Assembly: GCA_023428425.1 (NCBI GenBank)
Contig: JAEYYP010000141.1
Location: forward strand, 1 to 6,138
Reading direction: 5' to 3'
Source of the DNA: Pseudomonadota bacterium
Lineage (GTDB): Bacteria > Pseudomonadota > Alphaproteobacteria > Rhizobiales > Devosiaceae
Length of the DNA: 6,138 bases
The position numbers and the translations under genes are program-made. Shown piece by piece: positions 1-6,010 of the stretch. The notes beneath the pieces are model-generated. The model worked only from the letters and a program-made list of their open reading frames with translations, did not search any database and was not told the DNA's origin. Position 1 is the first letter of the stretch; each line of letters starts with the position of its first letter.

Positions 1-27
1 CTTCTTGAGTTCCAGCGCCGGTTCCAC
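1..27 (-). CDS. 5' end of a probable second peptide-type ABC ATPase (partial)
   Basis: Only the first nine codons are in the window. Reading leftwards from a GTG at 27 gives (M)EPALELKK, which resembles the opening of OppF/DppF-type ATPases, where a short lead precedes the first beta strand of the nucleotide-binding domain. The start lies 6 nt after the TAG of the preceding ATPase gene, and a GGAG ribosome-binding site sits at 40..37, inside the end of that gene, 9 nt before the GTG. The tight spacing implies co-transcription and probably coupled translation. Importers of this family normally use two different ATPases, and an OppF/DppF partner is the usual neighbour of an OppD/DppD gene. The assignment rests mostly on context because no catalytic motif is visible. 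Confidence 0.5.
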
Positions 28-33
28 ATTTTA

Positions 34-843
34 CTACTCCACCTGCTCCACCTTGCGGGTCTCGCCCGCTCGCAGGCTGGCCAGCAGCGACTGGGTGTAG
101 CTGTGCTTGGGGTTGTCGAAGATGTCCTCGACCGCGCCCTCTTCCATCACCTTGCCGCCATACATCACGACCACCCGGTCGACCGTCTCGGCGATCACGC
201 CGAGGTCATGGGTGATCATGATCAGCGCCATGCCCATCTCGGCCTGCAGGCCCTTGATGAGCTGCAGGATCTGGGCCTGGATGGTCACGTCGAGCGCCGT
301 CGTCGGCTCGTCGGCGATCAGCACCTTGGGTCGGCACGACAGCGCCATCGCGCTCATCGCGCGCTGCAGCATGCCGCCGGAAAGCTGGTGGGGGTAGTAG
401 CCGAGCACATCGCGGGCGTTCTTGATTTCGACCTTGAGCAGCAGCTGCTCGGCCTCGGCCAGCGCTACCTTCTTGGAGAGGCCGCGATGCGTCTGGATGG
501 TCTCGACCATCTGGTGGCCGATGGTGAAGACCGGATCGAACGCCGTCGCCGGGTCCTGGAAGATCATCGCGGCGGCGCTGCCACGGATGGCGGCCATCTC
601 GCGCTTCTTCGCCTTGAGCACGTCCACCCCGGCCAGTTCCAGCTTGTCGGCCTTGATGGTCGCCGTCGGGGCCAAGAGGCGCATCAGCGCCAGGCACGTC
701 ACCGACTTGCCCGAGCCGGACTCGCCCACGATGCCGAGGCTTTCGCCATCCTTGAGGCTGAGGTCGACGCCGCGCACGGCTTCCACTTCACCGCCATGCT
801 GGCGGAAGCTGACCTTCAGTCCCTTGATTTCTACCAAACTCAT
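34..843 (-). CDS. Oligopeptide/dipeptide-type ABC transporter ATP-binding protein (OppD/DppD family)
   Basis: Cytoplasmic ATPase subunit that would power a peptide-type (PepT family) importer. The 269-residue product has the full ATPase motif set: Walker A GESGSGKS at 40-47, Q-loop glutamine at 96 (FQDP), signature LSGGMLQR at 154-161, Walker B VLIADEP at 174-180, D-loop ALD at 183-185 and the switch histidine at 212. The HSYTQSLLASL stretch near 247-257 is the conserved OppD/DppD exit from the domain. The protein then stops, while family members of about 320-330 residues continue into a cysteine-bearing C-terminal region that is absent here. The ATG at 843 has a weak GGGA ribosome-binding site at 853..850. 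The binding-protein gene lies upstream across 277 nt, and a probable partner ATPase starts 6 nt downstream. The substrate cannot be read from an ATPase; peptides, nickel, opines and sugars are all known for this family. Confidence 0.93.
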   Translation of the reverse strand: MSLVEIKGLKVSFRQHGGEVEAVRGVDLSLKDGESLGIVGESGSGKSVTCLALMRLLAPTATIKADKLELAGVDVLKAKKREMAAIRGSAAAMIFQDPATAFDPVFTIGHQMVETIQTHRGLSKKVALAEAEQLLLKVEIKNARDVLGYYPHQLSGGMLQRAMSAMALSCRPKVLIADEPTTALDVTIQAQILQLIKGLQAEMGMALIMITHDLGVIAETVDRVVVMYGGKVMEEGAVEDIFDNPKHSYTQSLLASLRAGETRKVEQVE

Positions 844-994
844 GCGTTGTCCCGGGCGGGGCGCCCCGGCCGGAGCCGGAGAAGCCGGTTTCAGATGTCT
901 GGGTCAGCCGGCTACCGAAGCCGACTGTCCGCGTTCGCGCAACGCAGGCTGCACGCCGCTGTCGTGCCGGACAGCCCACCGGAGGCGCTTCATG

Positions 995-1012
995 AATGAC
1001 ATATGTCTGACA
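995..1012 (-). promoter_or_regulatory. Operator-like element, copy 1 (GntR/FadR-type candidate)
   Basis: The 18-mer AATGACATATGTCTGACA (plus strand) is repeated without mismatch at 2900-2917. It contains two overlapping dyads: the perfect 10-bp palindrome GACATATGTC at 998-1007 and TGTC-T-GACA at 1004-1012. The second fits the GT-N3-AC form known for GntR-family operators and resembles the FadR core. It lies 151 nt upstream of the ATPase start. The regulator is not in the window, and the family assignment is inference. Confidence 0.6.
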
Positions 1013-1083
1013 TTTGAGCGCAGGGGAGAGCAGGCCGGGAAGTCTCGTCTCCGCCATTCACCGCCTGGCGGTGCCTGACTAAA

Positions 1084-1109
1084 TGCTCCCCGGCCGTGGG
1101 CCGGGGAGC
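1084..1109 (-). terminator. Hairpin after the binding-protein gene, possible terminator or mRNA stabiliser
   Basis: GCTCCCCGGCC (1085-1095) and GGCCGGGGAGC (1099-1109) are perfect complements around a GTG loop, giving an 11-bp, very GC-rich stem that begins 11 nt after the binding-protein stop. On the minus strand it is followed by ATTTAG, so the uridine run is short and intrinsic termination may be only partial. Hairpins at this place in ABC operons often stabilise the abundant binding-protein message and reduce expression of later genes. Confidence 0.6.
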
Positions 1110-1120
1110 GGAGGCAGTCC

Positions 1121-2728
1121 TTACTTCACGCTGATATGCGAGTAGAGGAAGTTGCCGATACGGCCGAGCGGGGTGAAGCCGCGCGAGTTCGGCGTCACGC
1201 CGGGGCCGGTGATGTCTTCACTGACGGCAGCCGTGATGAGCGGGTGCACCAGCGGGACGATCAGGCCCTGGTCGATCATCACCTGCTCGGCCTGTTCGTA
1301 GAGCTTCACGCGCTCCGCCCAGTCCGGGTTCTTGTCCGCCTCGGCGACGAGCTTGTCGTACTCCGGCACGAAGTAGCTGTGGCGGCCGCCATTGTAGAAC
1401 AGGCCGTAGAAGTTCGACGGATCGAGGTAGTCGTACTCGTAGGGCGCAAGATAGATGTTGTTCTTGCGGGCGAGCATGCCCTCCATCCAGTCCTTGCCCG
1501 GCATCACCTTGATGTTCATGGTGATCCCGAGGATCTCCTTGAACTGCGACTGCAGGTACTGGGCCATCGGCGGCAGGATGGCGCCGTTGTAGCCGCCTTC
1601 CTCACGGAACCAGATCTCGATCGTCGGGAAGCCTTCGCCGTTCGGATAGCCGGCCTTGGCCATCAGTTCCTTGGCCTTCTCCGGATCGAACACGGCCTGG
1701 GCCGCGACGGTATCGGAGTACCCAGGGTAGCCCGGTGCCAGGATCGAACGCGCCGGGATGGCGATATCCTTCAGCACGGTGGCCGTCAGCTCGTCACGGT
1801 TGACCGCGTAGTAGAGGGCCTTGCGCACATCGGCATTGTCGAACGGCGCCTGCTCGAGGTCGAACGCGATGTACGAGGTAGCGAACACGGCCTCGGTGCG
1901 GATCGAGTCGGGGAAGCGCTGCTGCACCACCGGAATCTGGCCGGCGTTGAGCGTGGTGTAGGCGAGGTCGCCGGCGAGGAAGGCGGGCATGCCCACTTCC
2001 GGCAGGCCGACTGACGGGTCGATGGTCAGTTCATCGACCTGCGCGACCCACGGGCCGTTATAGTCGGGGTTCTTGGTCAGCACGACCGAGTTGTTCGACT
2101 TCTCCCAGCTCTGCAGCAGGAAGGGGCCGCTCGATACGACGTTCTCGACATTGGTCGACCAGTCGTCACCGAACTTGTCGAACTGGTGCTTGGGCACCGG
2201 GTACCACAGCGACACCACGCCCGGCAGGTAGGGCTTGGGCGCAGCGGTGGTGACCTGCAGCGTCCGGTCGTCCGGGGCGGCAAGACCGAGCGTCGAGATG
2301 TCGGCCTTGCCGGCCGTCACGTCGTCCCAGTTCTTGATGCCGCCGGCAAAGCTCCAGTACCAGGCGAAGTCGTAGCCGGATTCGGCGGCGTGCTGCAGCG
2401 CGAACACGTAGTCGCTCGCCTTCACGGGCTCGCCGTCGCTCCACTTCATCCCCTCACGCAGGGTGAAGGTCCAGGTGAGGCCGTCTTCCGACTGCGACCA
2501 GCTCTCGGCCGCGAGCGGCGTCAGCTGATATTCGTTGTCGAAGCTGGTGAGCGGCTCCTGGAGGAGCTCGGCGCCCGAGGCGCGTGCATACACCGTCTTC
2601 ATGTAGTCCATATAGGTACCGGTGGTCGAACCACCCGGAACCGTCAGCTTTGTCTGCGCCAGCGCCGGAACCGCGGTCAGACCCGCAGCCAGTGCAGCGA
2701 CGCCGACAAACTTCAGCAACGCGTTCAT
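1121..2728 (-). CDS. Periplasmic solute-binding protein of a peptide-type ABC importer (SBP_bac_5 / DppA-OppA family)
   Basis: Captures the substrate in the periplasm and delivers it to the importer. The 535-residue length is typical for DppA/OppA proteins. Residues 1-24 form a Sec signal peptide (Lys6, hydrophobic core, cleavage after the ALA at 22-24); there is no lipobox cysteine, so the mature protein should be soluble. Family hallmarks are LAAESWSQSEDGLTWTF near 72-88, WSDGEPVKASDYVFAL at 96-111, SSGPFLLQSWEK at 199-210 leading to NPDYNGP at 220-226, and PFDNADVRKALYYAVNRDEL at 295-314. The start at 2728 is chosen because GGAGGG lies 6 nt upstream and the signal peptide begins there; the frame stays open for 79 more codons to 2965, but these are arginine/glycine-rich and run through the operator-like element. 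A strong hairpin follows the stop. Ligand preference (peptide, opine, sugar or other) cannot be decided. Confidence 0.94.
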   Translation of the reverse strand: MNALLKFVGVAALAAGLTAVPALAQTKLTVPGGSTTGTYMDYMKTVYARASGAELLQEPLTSFDNEYQLTPLAAESWSQSEDGLTWTFTLREGMKWSDGEPVKASDYVFALQHAAESGYDFAWYWSFAGGIKNWDDVTAGKADISTLGLAAPDDRTLQVTTAAPKPYLPGVVSLWYPVPKHQFDKFGDDWSTNVENVVSSGPFLLQSWEKSNNSVVLTKNPDYNGPWVAQVDELTIDPSVGLPEVGMPAFLAGDLAYTTLNAGQIPVVQQRFPDSIRTEAVFATSYIAFDLEQAPFDNADVRKALYYAVNRDELTATVLKDIAIPARSILAPGYPGYSDTVAAQAVFDPEKAKELMAKAGYPNGEGFPTIEIWFREEGGYNGAILPPMAQYLQSQFKEILGITMNIKVMPGKDWMEGMLARKNNIYLAPYEYDYLDPSNFYGLFYNGGRHSYFVPEYDKLVAEADKNPDWAERVKLYEQAEQVMIDQGLIVPLVHPLITAAVSEDITGPGVTPNSRGFTPLGRIGNFLYSHISVK

Positions 2729-2899
2729 GAAGCTCCCTCCTTGATACAGAGCCTTGTTTTGACGTCCCCGTCGGCCCCTCGGGCGGCCATGCTTGCCACA
2801 TGCCTCGCCCGTGTCACCGCACCCTGCTAGGGTCGAAAGGCGGCGACGTCCCATCCCCTTCGGCCCGTTTCCGGCCGCGCGCCCTCCGACGGCACGACC
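2729..2899 (-). other. Long leader of the binding-protein gene
   Basis: About 170 nt lie between the operator-like element and the start codon. The leader carries a GGAGGG ribosome-binding site and two small inverted repeats: ACCCT-GCT-AGGGT at 2821-2833 and CGGCC/GGCCG at 2861-2877 with a 7-nt loop. I recognise no riboswitch and no credible small gene here. Confidence 0.4.
2735..2740 (-). promoter_or_regulatory. Ribosome-binding site deciding the binding-protein start
   Basis: On the minus strand GGAGGG ends 6 nt before the ATG at 2728. This near-consensus site, together with the signal peptide that begins at that ATG, excludes the longer open frame that reaches 2965. Confidence 0.85.
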
Positions 2900-2917
2900 A
2901 ATGACATATGTCTGACA
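2900..2917 (-). promoter_or_regulatory. Operator-like element, copy 2 (GntR/FadR-type candidate)
   Basis: Identical over 18 bp to the copy at 995-1012, with the palindrome GACATATGTC at 2903-2912 and TGTC-T-GACA at 2909-2917. It sits 171 nt upstream of the binding-protein start, a distance similar to that of copy 1 from the ATPase start. A TTGCCA that could serve as a -35 lies just upstream on the minus strand (2937..2932), but the matching -10 would be a poor CAGACA inside the element, so the promoter itself is not called. Binding here would plausibly block or control transcription of the importer. Confidence 0.6.
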
Positions 2918-2983
2918 AATACCGGCAGGGTTGGCAAGCGTCCACCCGGCCATTTGTCTATTCACTACGCGGCACGAATACTC

Positions 2984-3000
2984 TGCCTATTCAGTAGGCA
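2984..3000 (-). terminator. Weak hairpin after the AceE-like gene
   Basis: TGCCTA (2984-2989) and TAGGCA (2995-3000) pair around a 5-nt loop, starting 5 nt after the stop of the AceE-like gene. The stem is only 6 bp and no T-run follows on the minus strand, so it may mark the transcript end without being a true intrinsic terminator. Confidence 0.3.
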
Positions 3001-3005
3001 TTTAA

Positions 3006-5393
3006 TCACCGGCCGCCGAAAAAGCCCTGCGCTGCCGTCCGGATCGCCTCGGCATCGATGCCGAAGTGCCGGTAGAGGTCCGTGACACTGCCCGTCTGGC
3101 CGAAATGCTCGACCCCCAGTGACACCGTGCGATGCCCGCCCACGCCGCCGAGCCAGCTCAGCGTCGCCGGATGTCCGTCGATCGCCGTCACCAGTCCGGC
3201 ATGCCGCGGCACCTCTGCCAGCAATTGCTCGATGTGGCTCGTGGCCGGCGCCTCGCCCCGCCGCCGCGCCCGCTGGCTTCCATGCCACCCCGCGTTCAGC
3301 CGGTCCGCCGAGGTCACTGCCAGAACCGCCACGTTGCGGCGTTCGCCGCCGATCATCCCGGCGGCCGCGATGGCCTGGTCGGCCAGCACGCCCTGGTAGG
3401 CGATCACCACCTCGGTCGCCGGCGTCGGCGGCTGCAGCCAGTACGCGCCGCGGATGATGCCGTCGGCGAGCGCCGAATCCATCGTCCGCGGCACCTGCTC
3501 CAGCACGCGCGTCGACAGCCTGAGATAGACAGAGCCACCCGATACGTCGCGCGGCCATGCCGCGAGGTCGGCGCGTTCCGAGCCATCGCGCTGCATGTAG
3601 TCGAAGGCCCAGTCCATGATGACGCTGAGCTCGTCGGCGAACGCCGGCTCGAAGCTCGCGAGCCCGTCCTGCGACATGCCGATCAGCGGTGAGGCAATCG
3701 ACTGGTGCGCTCCACCCTCGCCCGCCAGCGACACGCCAGATGGCGTCGCCACCAGCAGGAAGCGCGCGTCCTGGTAGCAGGCATAGTTCAGGGCATCGAG
3801 GCCGCGCGAGATGAAAGGGTCGTAGAGCGTGCCCACCGGCAGCAGGCGCTCGCCGAACAGCGAATGGCTGAGCCCCGCGGCGCCGAGCAGCAGGAACAGG
3901 TTCATCTCGGCGATGCCCAGTTCGATATGCTGGCCTTCGGGCTTGAACTGCCACTTCTGCGCGCTGGGAATCTGCTCGGACTGGAAGACGTCGGCCAGTT
4001 CCTCGTTGGCGAACAGGTGCCGCCGGTTCACCCAGGTCCCGAGATTGGTGGACACCGTCACATCGGGCGAAGTGGTGACGATGCGCTTCGCCATCTCGCT
4101 GTCGGTCTTGGCGACCGCGTCCAGCACCTTTCCGAACGCCGTCTGCGTCGAAGTCGCGCCCGTCCCGACGAACTGCGGCCCGATCGTCGCGACCCGCGGC
4201 GAACTCAGCCGCCGCGTCTCCACCGTGTTGAACGGCACGCTGGCGAGGAAGCGCTCGAGGTCGCGGGCATCTCCCAGCCCCTCGAACTTCTCCCACTCAT
4301 GCCCCTCGCGCACCTTCATGGCGCTGCGCAGGCTTTCCATCTGCGCCCCGGTCATCTGCCCGGCGTGGTTGTCCTTGTGCCCGGCGAGCGGCGTGCCCCA
4401 GCCCTTCACCGTATAGGCGATGAACACCGTCGGCTGGTCCGAGGTCGCCGCCTCGAACTGCTCGACAAGGCTCGGGATGCAGTGCCCGCCGAGATTGGCC
4501 ATCAGTTCGGCCAGTTGCGCATCGGTCCGCCGTTCCAGCAGCGCCGATGTCGGCCCCTGGTCGCCGATCTCGTCGGTCAGCCGCTCACGCCAGGCCGCGC
4601 CACCACGAAACATCAGCGCCGAGTAGGTCGCGTTCGGGCAGTTGTCGATCCAGTCGCGCAGCCGGTGCCCGCCCGGCTCGTCGAACGCCGCGCGCTGCAG
4701 CGCGCCATATTTCAGCGTCACCACCTTCCAGCCGAAGGCCGCGAAGATCGCCTCGATCCGGTCGTACAGCCCTTCGCGCACCACACCATCCAGCGACTGC
4801 CGGTTGTAGTCGATCACCCACCAGCAGTTCCTGAGGTTGTGCTTCCAGCCCTCCTGCAACGCCTCGTAGACATTGCCCTCGTCGAGTTCGGCATCGCCCA
4901 CCAGCGCCACCATGCGTCCCTCGGGCCGCTGCTTCGACCCAAGTTTTGACCAGGGCTTCAGCCGCACATAGTCCTGCACCATCGAGGCAAAGGCCGTGAA
5001 CGCCACACCCAGCCCCACCGAACCGGTGGAAATGTCGACGTCGTCGGTATCCTTGGTGCGCGACGGATAGGATTGCGCCCCGCCATAGCCGCGGAACGCC
5101 TTGAGCTTGTCGAGACTCTGCTTGCCGAACAGGTACTGGATGGCATGGAACACCGGCGCCGCATGCGGTTTCACCGCCACCCTGTCCTCGGGCCTGAGCA
5201 CGCCGAAATACAGTGCCGAGAGGATCGCCGTCATCGAGGCCGACGACGCCTGGTGCCCACCCACCTTCAGCCCATCCGGGTTGGGCCGGATGTGGTTGGC
5301 GTGGTGGATCATCCAGTTCGAGAGCCACAGCGTCTTCCGCGTCAGCGCCTCGATCAGCCTGATCCGGTCCCGCGACTCCACCGATCCGTCCAT
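3006..5393 (-). CDS. Homodimeric 2-oxoacid dehydrogenase E1-like protein (AceE family, thiamine-diphosphate dependent; MdeB-like candidate)
   Basis: A cytoplasmic thiamine-diphosphate enzyme expected to decarboxylate a 2-oxoacid. The 795 residues follow the AceE plan. The N-terminal cofactor domain has GGHQASSASM at 45-54 and the Mg/ThDP motif from GDAELDEGN at 166 to DYNRQSLDG at 195-203; the usual GDG reads GDA. The middle domain has GIAEMN at 493-498, whose Glu496 matches the cofactor-activating glutamate of AceE, and LAGEGGAHQS at 556-565. The C-terminal domain ends with FGQTGSVTDLYRHFGID at 764-780, matching the AceE GFGRSD region. It is roughly 90 residues shorter than E. coli AceE (887). 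The ATG at 5393 is preceded by AAGGGGAG; the open frame to 5528 would run into the divergent regulator gene. No E2 or E3 gene is adjacent. Beside a divergent Lrp-type gene it resembles P. putida MdeB, which prefers 2-oxobutyrate, but the true substrate is unknown. Transketolase is a less likely reading. Confidence 0.88.
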   Translation of the reverse strand: MDGSVESRDRIRLIEALTRKTLWLSNWMIHHANHIRPNPDGLKVGGHQASSASMTAILSALYFGVLRPEDRVAVKPHAAPVFHAIQYLFGKQSLDKLKAFRGYGGAQSYPSRTKDTDDVDISTGSVGLGVAFTAFASMVQDYVRLKPWSKLGSKQRPEGRMVALVGDAELDEGNVYEALQEGWKHNLRNCWWVIDYNRQSLDGVVREGLYDRIEAIFAAFGWKVVTLKYGALQRAAFDEPGGHRLRDWIDNCPNATYSALMFRGGAAWRERLTDEIGDQGPTSALLERRTDAQLAELMANLGGHCIPSLVEQFEAATSDQPTVFIAYTVKGWGTPLAGHKDNHAGQMTGAQMESLRSAMKVREGHEWEKFEGLGDARDLERFLASVPFNTVETRRLSSPRVATIGPQFVGTGATSTQTAFGKVLDAVAKTDSEMAKRIVTTSPDVTVSTNLGTWVNRRHLFANEELADVFQSEQIPSAQKWQFKPEGQHIELGIAEMNLFLLLGAAGLSHSLFGERLLPVGTLYDPFISRGLDALNYACYQDARFLLVATPSGVSLAGEGGAHQSIASPLIGMSQDGLASFEPAFADELSVIMDWAFDYMQRDGSERADLAAWPRDVSGGSVYLRLSTRVLEQVPRTMDSALADGIIRGAYWLQPPTPATEVVIAYQGVLADQAIAAAGMIGGERRNVAVLAVTSADRLNAGWHGSQRARRRGEAPATSHIEQLLAEVPRHAGLVTAIDGHPATLSWLGGVGGHRTVSLGVEHFGQTGSVTDLYRHFGIDAEAIRTAAQGFFGGR

Positions 5394-5506
5394 GCGGCTC
5401 CCCTTCGATATCGGATAACTCTGCGCTCGCACGAGCGGCAGTTTCCATCTATCTTGAGCGCTATCGCGGGCACTTGCGCAGGAATTCACTAGAGGAGTGT
5501 CACTAC
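5394..5506. promoter_or_regulatory. Divergent promoter/operator region between the E1-like and Lrp-type genes
   Basis: This 113-nt gap must hold both promoters, the ribosome-binding sites (AAGGGGAG at 5405..5398 on the minus strand, GAGGAG at 5492-5497 on the plus strand) and probably the regulator's binding sites. Two symmetric elements stand out: CGCTCG-CA-CGAGCG at 5424-5437 (perfect 6-bp arms) and TTCGATATCGGA at 5404-5415 (perfect CGATATCG core), the latter very close to the E1-like start. No clear sigma-70 hexamers were found. Lrp-family proteins commonly bind such divergent gaps and control both genes. Confidence 0.55.
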
Positions 5507-5983
5507 TTGGCAGAAACCGCCAATTCAAAGCTGAGCCCGATTGACCGGAAAATCCTCCGCGCCCTGCAGGAGGATGGCCGCATGACCGTGCAGGCCATCG
5601 CCGACCGCGTCGGCCTCTCCGCCTCGCCGTGCCTCCGCCGTATCCGCCAGCTCGAAACCAGCGGCATCATCACCGCCTACGCCGCCACCGTCGACCAGAA
5701 GGCGGTCGGCCTCCCCGTCTCGGTCTTCATCTCGATCAAGCTCGAACGCCAGCGCGCCGAGGAACTCGACCGCTTCGCCGAAGCCGTCAGCCGCTGGCCC
5801 GAAGTGATGGAGTGCTACCTGATGACCGGCCAGTTCGACTACCTGCTCCGCGTCGTCTGCGCCGACCTCGCCGCCTACGAGGAATTCCTGCGCCAAAAAC
5901 TCACCCAGCTCGAAGGCGTCGGCTCCATCGAATCCAGCTTCTCCCTGGCCCAGGTGAAGTACTCGCGGGTGCTGCCGGTTTGA
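5507..5983 (+). CDS. Lrp/AsnC-family transcriptional regulator
   Basis: DNA-binding regulator that usually senses an amino acid. The 158-residue product has the two expected parts: a winged helix-turn-helix at about 9-60 (LSPIDRKILRALQEDGR, then VGLSASPCLRRIRQLETSGII at 35-55) and an alpha/beta RAM effector domain at about 70-152 with MTGQFDYLLRV at 107-117, the counterpart of the Lrp TGEYDYLL ligand-site segment. The start is taken as TTG at 5507 because GAGGAG lies 9 nt upstream at 5492-5497; the frame also opens at a TTG at 5474, which has no good ribosome-binding site and would place that GAGGAG inside the gene. It diverges from the E1-like gene, so control of that gene and autoregulation are the likely roles. 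P. putida MdeR, an Lrp-family regulator of the methionine gamma-lyase locus, is the closest described arrangement I can name. The effector is unknown. Confidence 0.93.
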   Translation: MAETANSKLSPIDRKILRALQEDGRMTVQAIADRVGLSASPCLRRIRQLETSGIITAYAATVDQKAVGLPVSVFISIKLERQRAEELDRFAEAVSRWPEVMECYLMTGQFDYLLRVVCADLAAYEEFLRQKLTQLEGVGSIESSFSLAQVKYSRVLPV

Positions 5984-6010
5984 CCGGAGTGCTGCCCGAA
6001 ACCACCCATC

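Larger units (their letters stand above)
844..1120 (-). other. Non-coding gap between binding-protein and ATPase genes
   Basis: This 277-nt stretch holds no credible gene. Reading in the direction of transcription it contains the hairpin after the binding-protein stop, then the 18-bp operator-like element, then about 150 nt of leader before the ATPase start. Close to that start, a perfect 12-bp palindrome (CGGGGCGCCCCG, 857..868) and a CCGGG/CCCGG pair (869..865 with 856..852) could fold over the weak ribosome-binding site. I could not pick out convincing -35/-10 hexamers. The layout suggests that the ATPase unit has its own promoter rather than depending only on read-through. Confidence 0.6.

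Noticed and set aside
1..29. ATG at 29 as start of the partial left-edge gene
   Set aside because: That frame gives MWNRRWNSR, unlike any ATPase N terminus; the GTG at 27 gives EPALELKK, which fits, with a ribosome-binding site 9 nt away.
103..999. Long plus-strand open frame opposite the ATPase gene, rich in Arg, His and Leu
   Set aside because: It is the antisense shadow of a GC-rich gene with clear ABC motifs; its own product has no recognisable domain and an atypical composition. The same applies to the plus-strand frames at 1136-2014, 2186-2830 and 3705-4949 and the minus-strand frame at 2965-4296.
788..1057. 89-codon minus-strand frame across the gap before the ATPase gene
   Set aside because: It overlaps the ATPase start, contains the operator-like element and has low-complexity Arg/Gly/Pro composition. 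Its CQTYVI segment, shared with the binding-protein extension, is just the translated 18-bp repeat.
2909..2937. TTGCCA / CAGACA as a sigma-70 promoter for the binding-protein gene
   Set aside because: The -10 is poor, and no equivalent -35 is present at the same place beside the other copy of the element.
2729..2965. 79-codon N-terminal extension of the binding-protein gene from an ATG at 2965
   Set aside because: It would bury the signal peptide inside the protein and translate the operator-like element; the ATG at 2728 has a near-perfect ribosome-binding site.
5474..5506. Earlier TTG start for the Lrp-type regulator
   Set aside because: It adds 11 residues without family similarity and places the GAGGAG ribosome-binding site inside the coding region; the TTG at 5507 fits better.
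5394..5528. 45-codon N-terminal extension of the AceE-like gene to 5528
   Set aside because: It would cover the divergent promoter region and overlap the start of the Lrp-type gene; the ATG at 5393 has a good ribosome-binding site and the AceE-like similarity begins soon after it.
5975..5987. CCGGT-TTG-ACCGG inverted repeat overlapping the stop of the Lrp-type gene
   Set aside because: A 5-bp stem with no T-run is expected often by chance in DNA this GC-rich; the larger inverted repeat further down is a better candidate for the transcript end.
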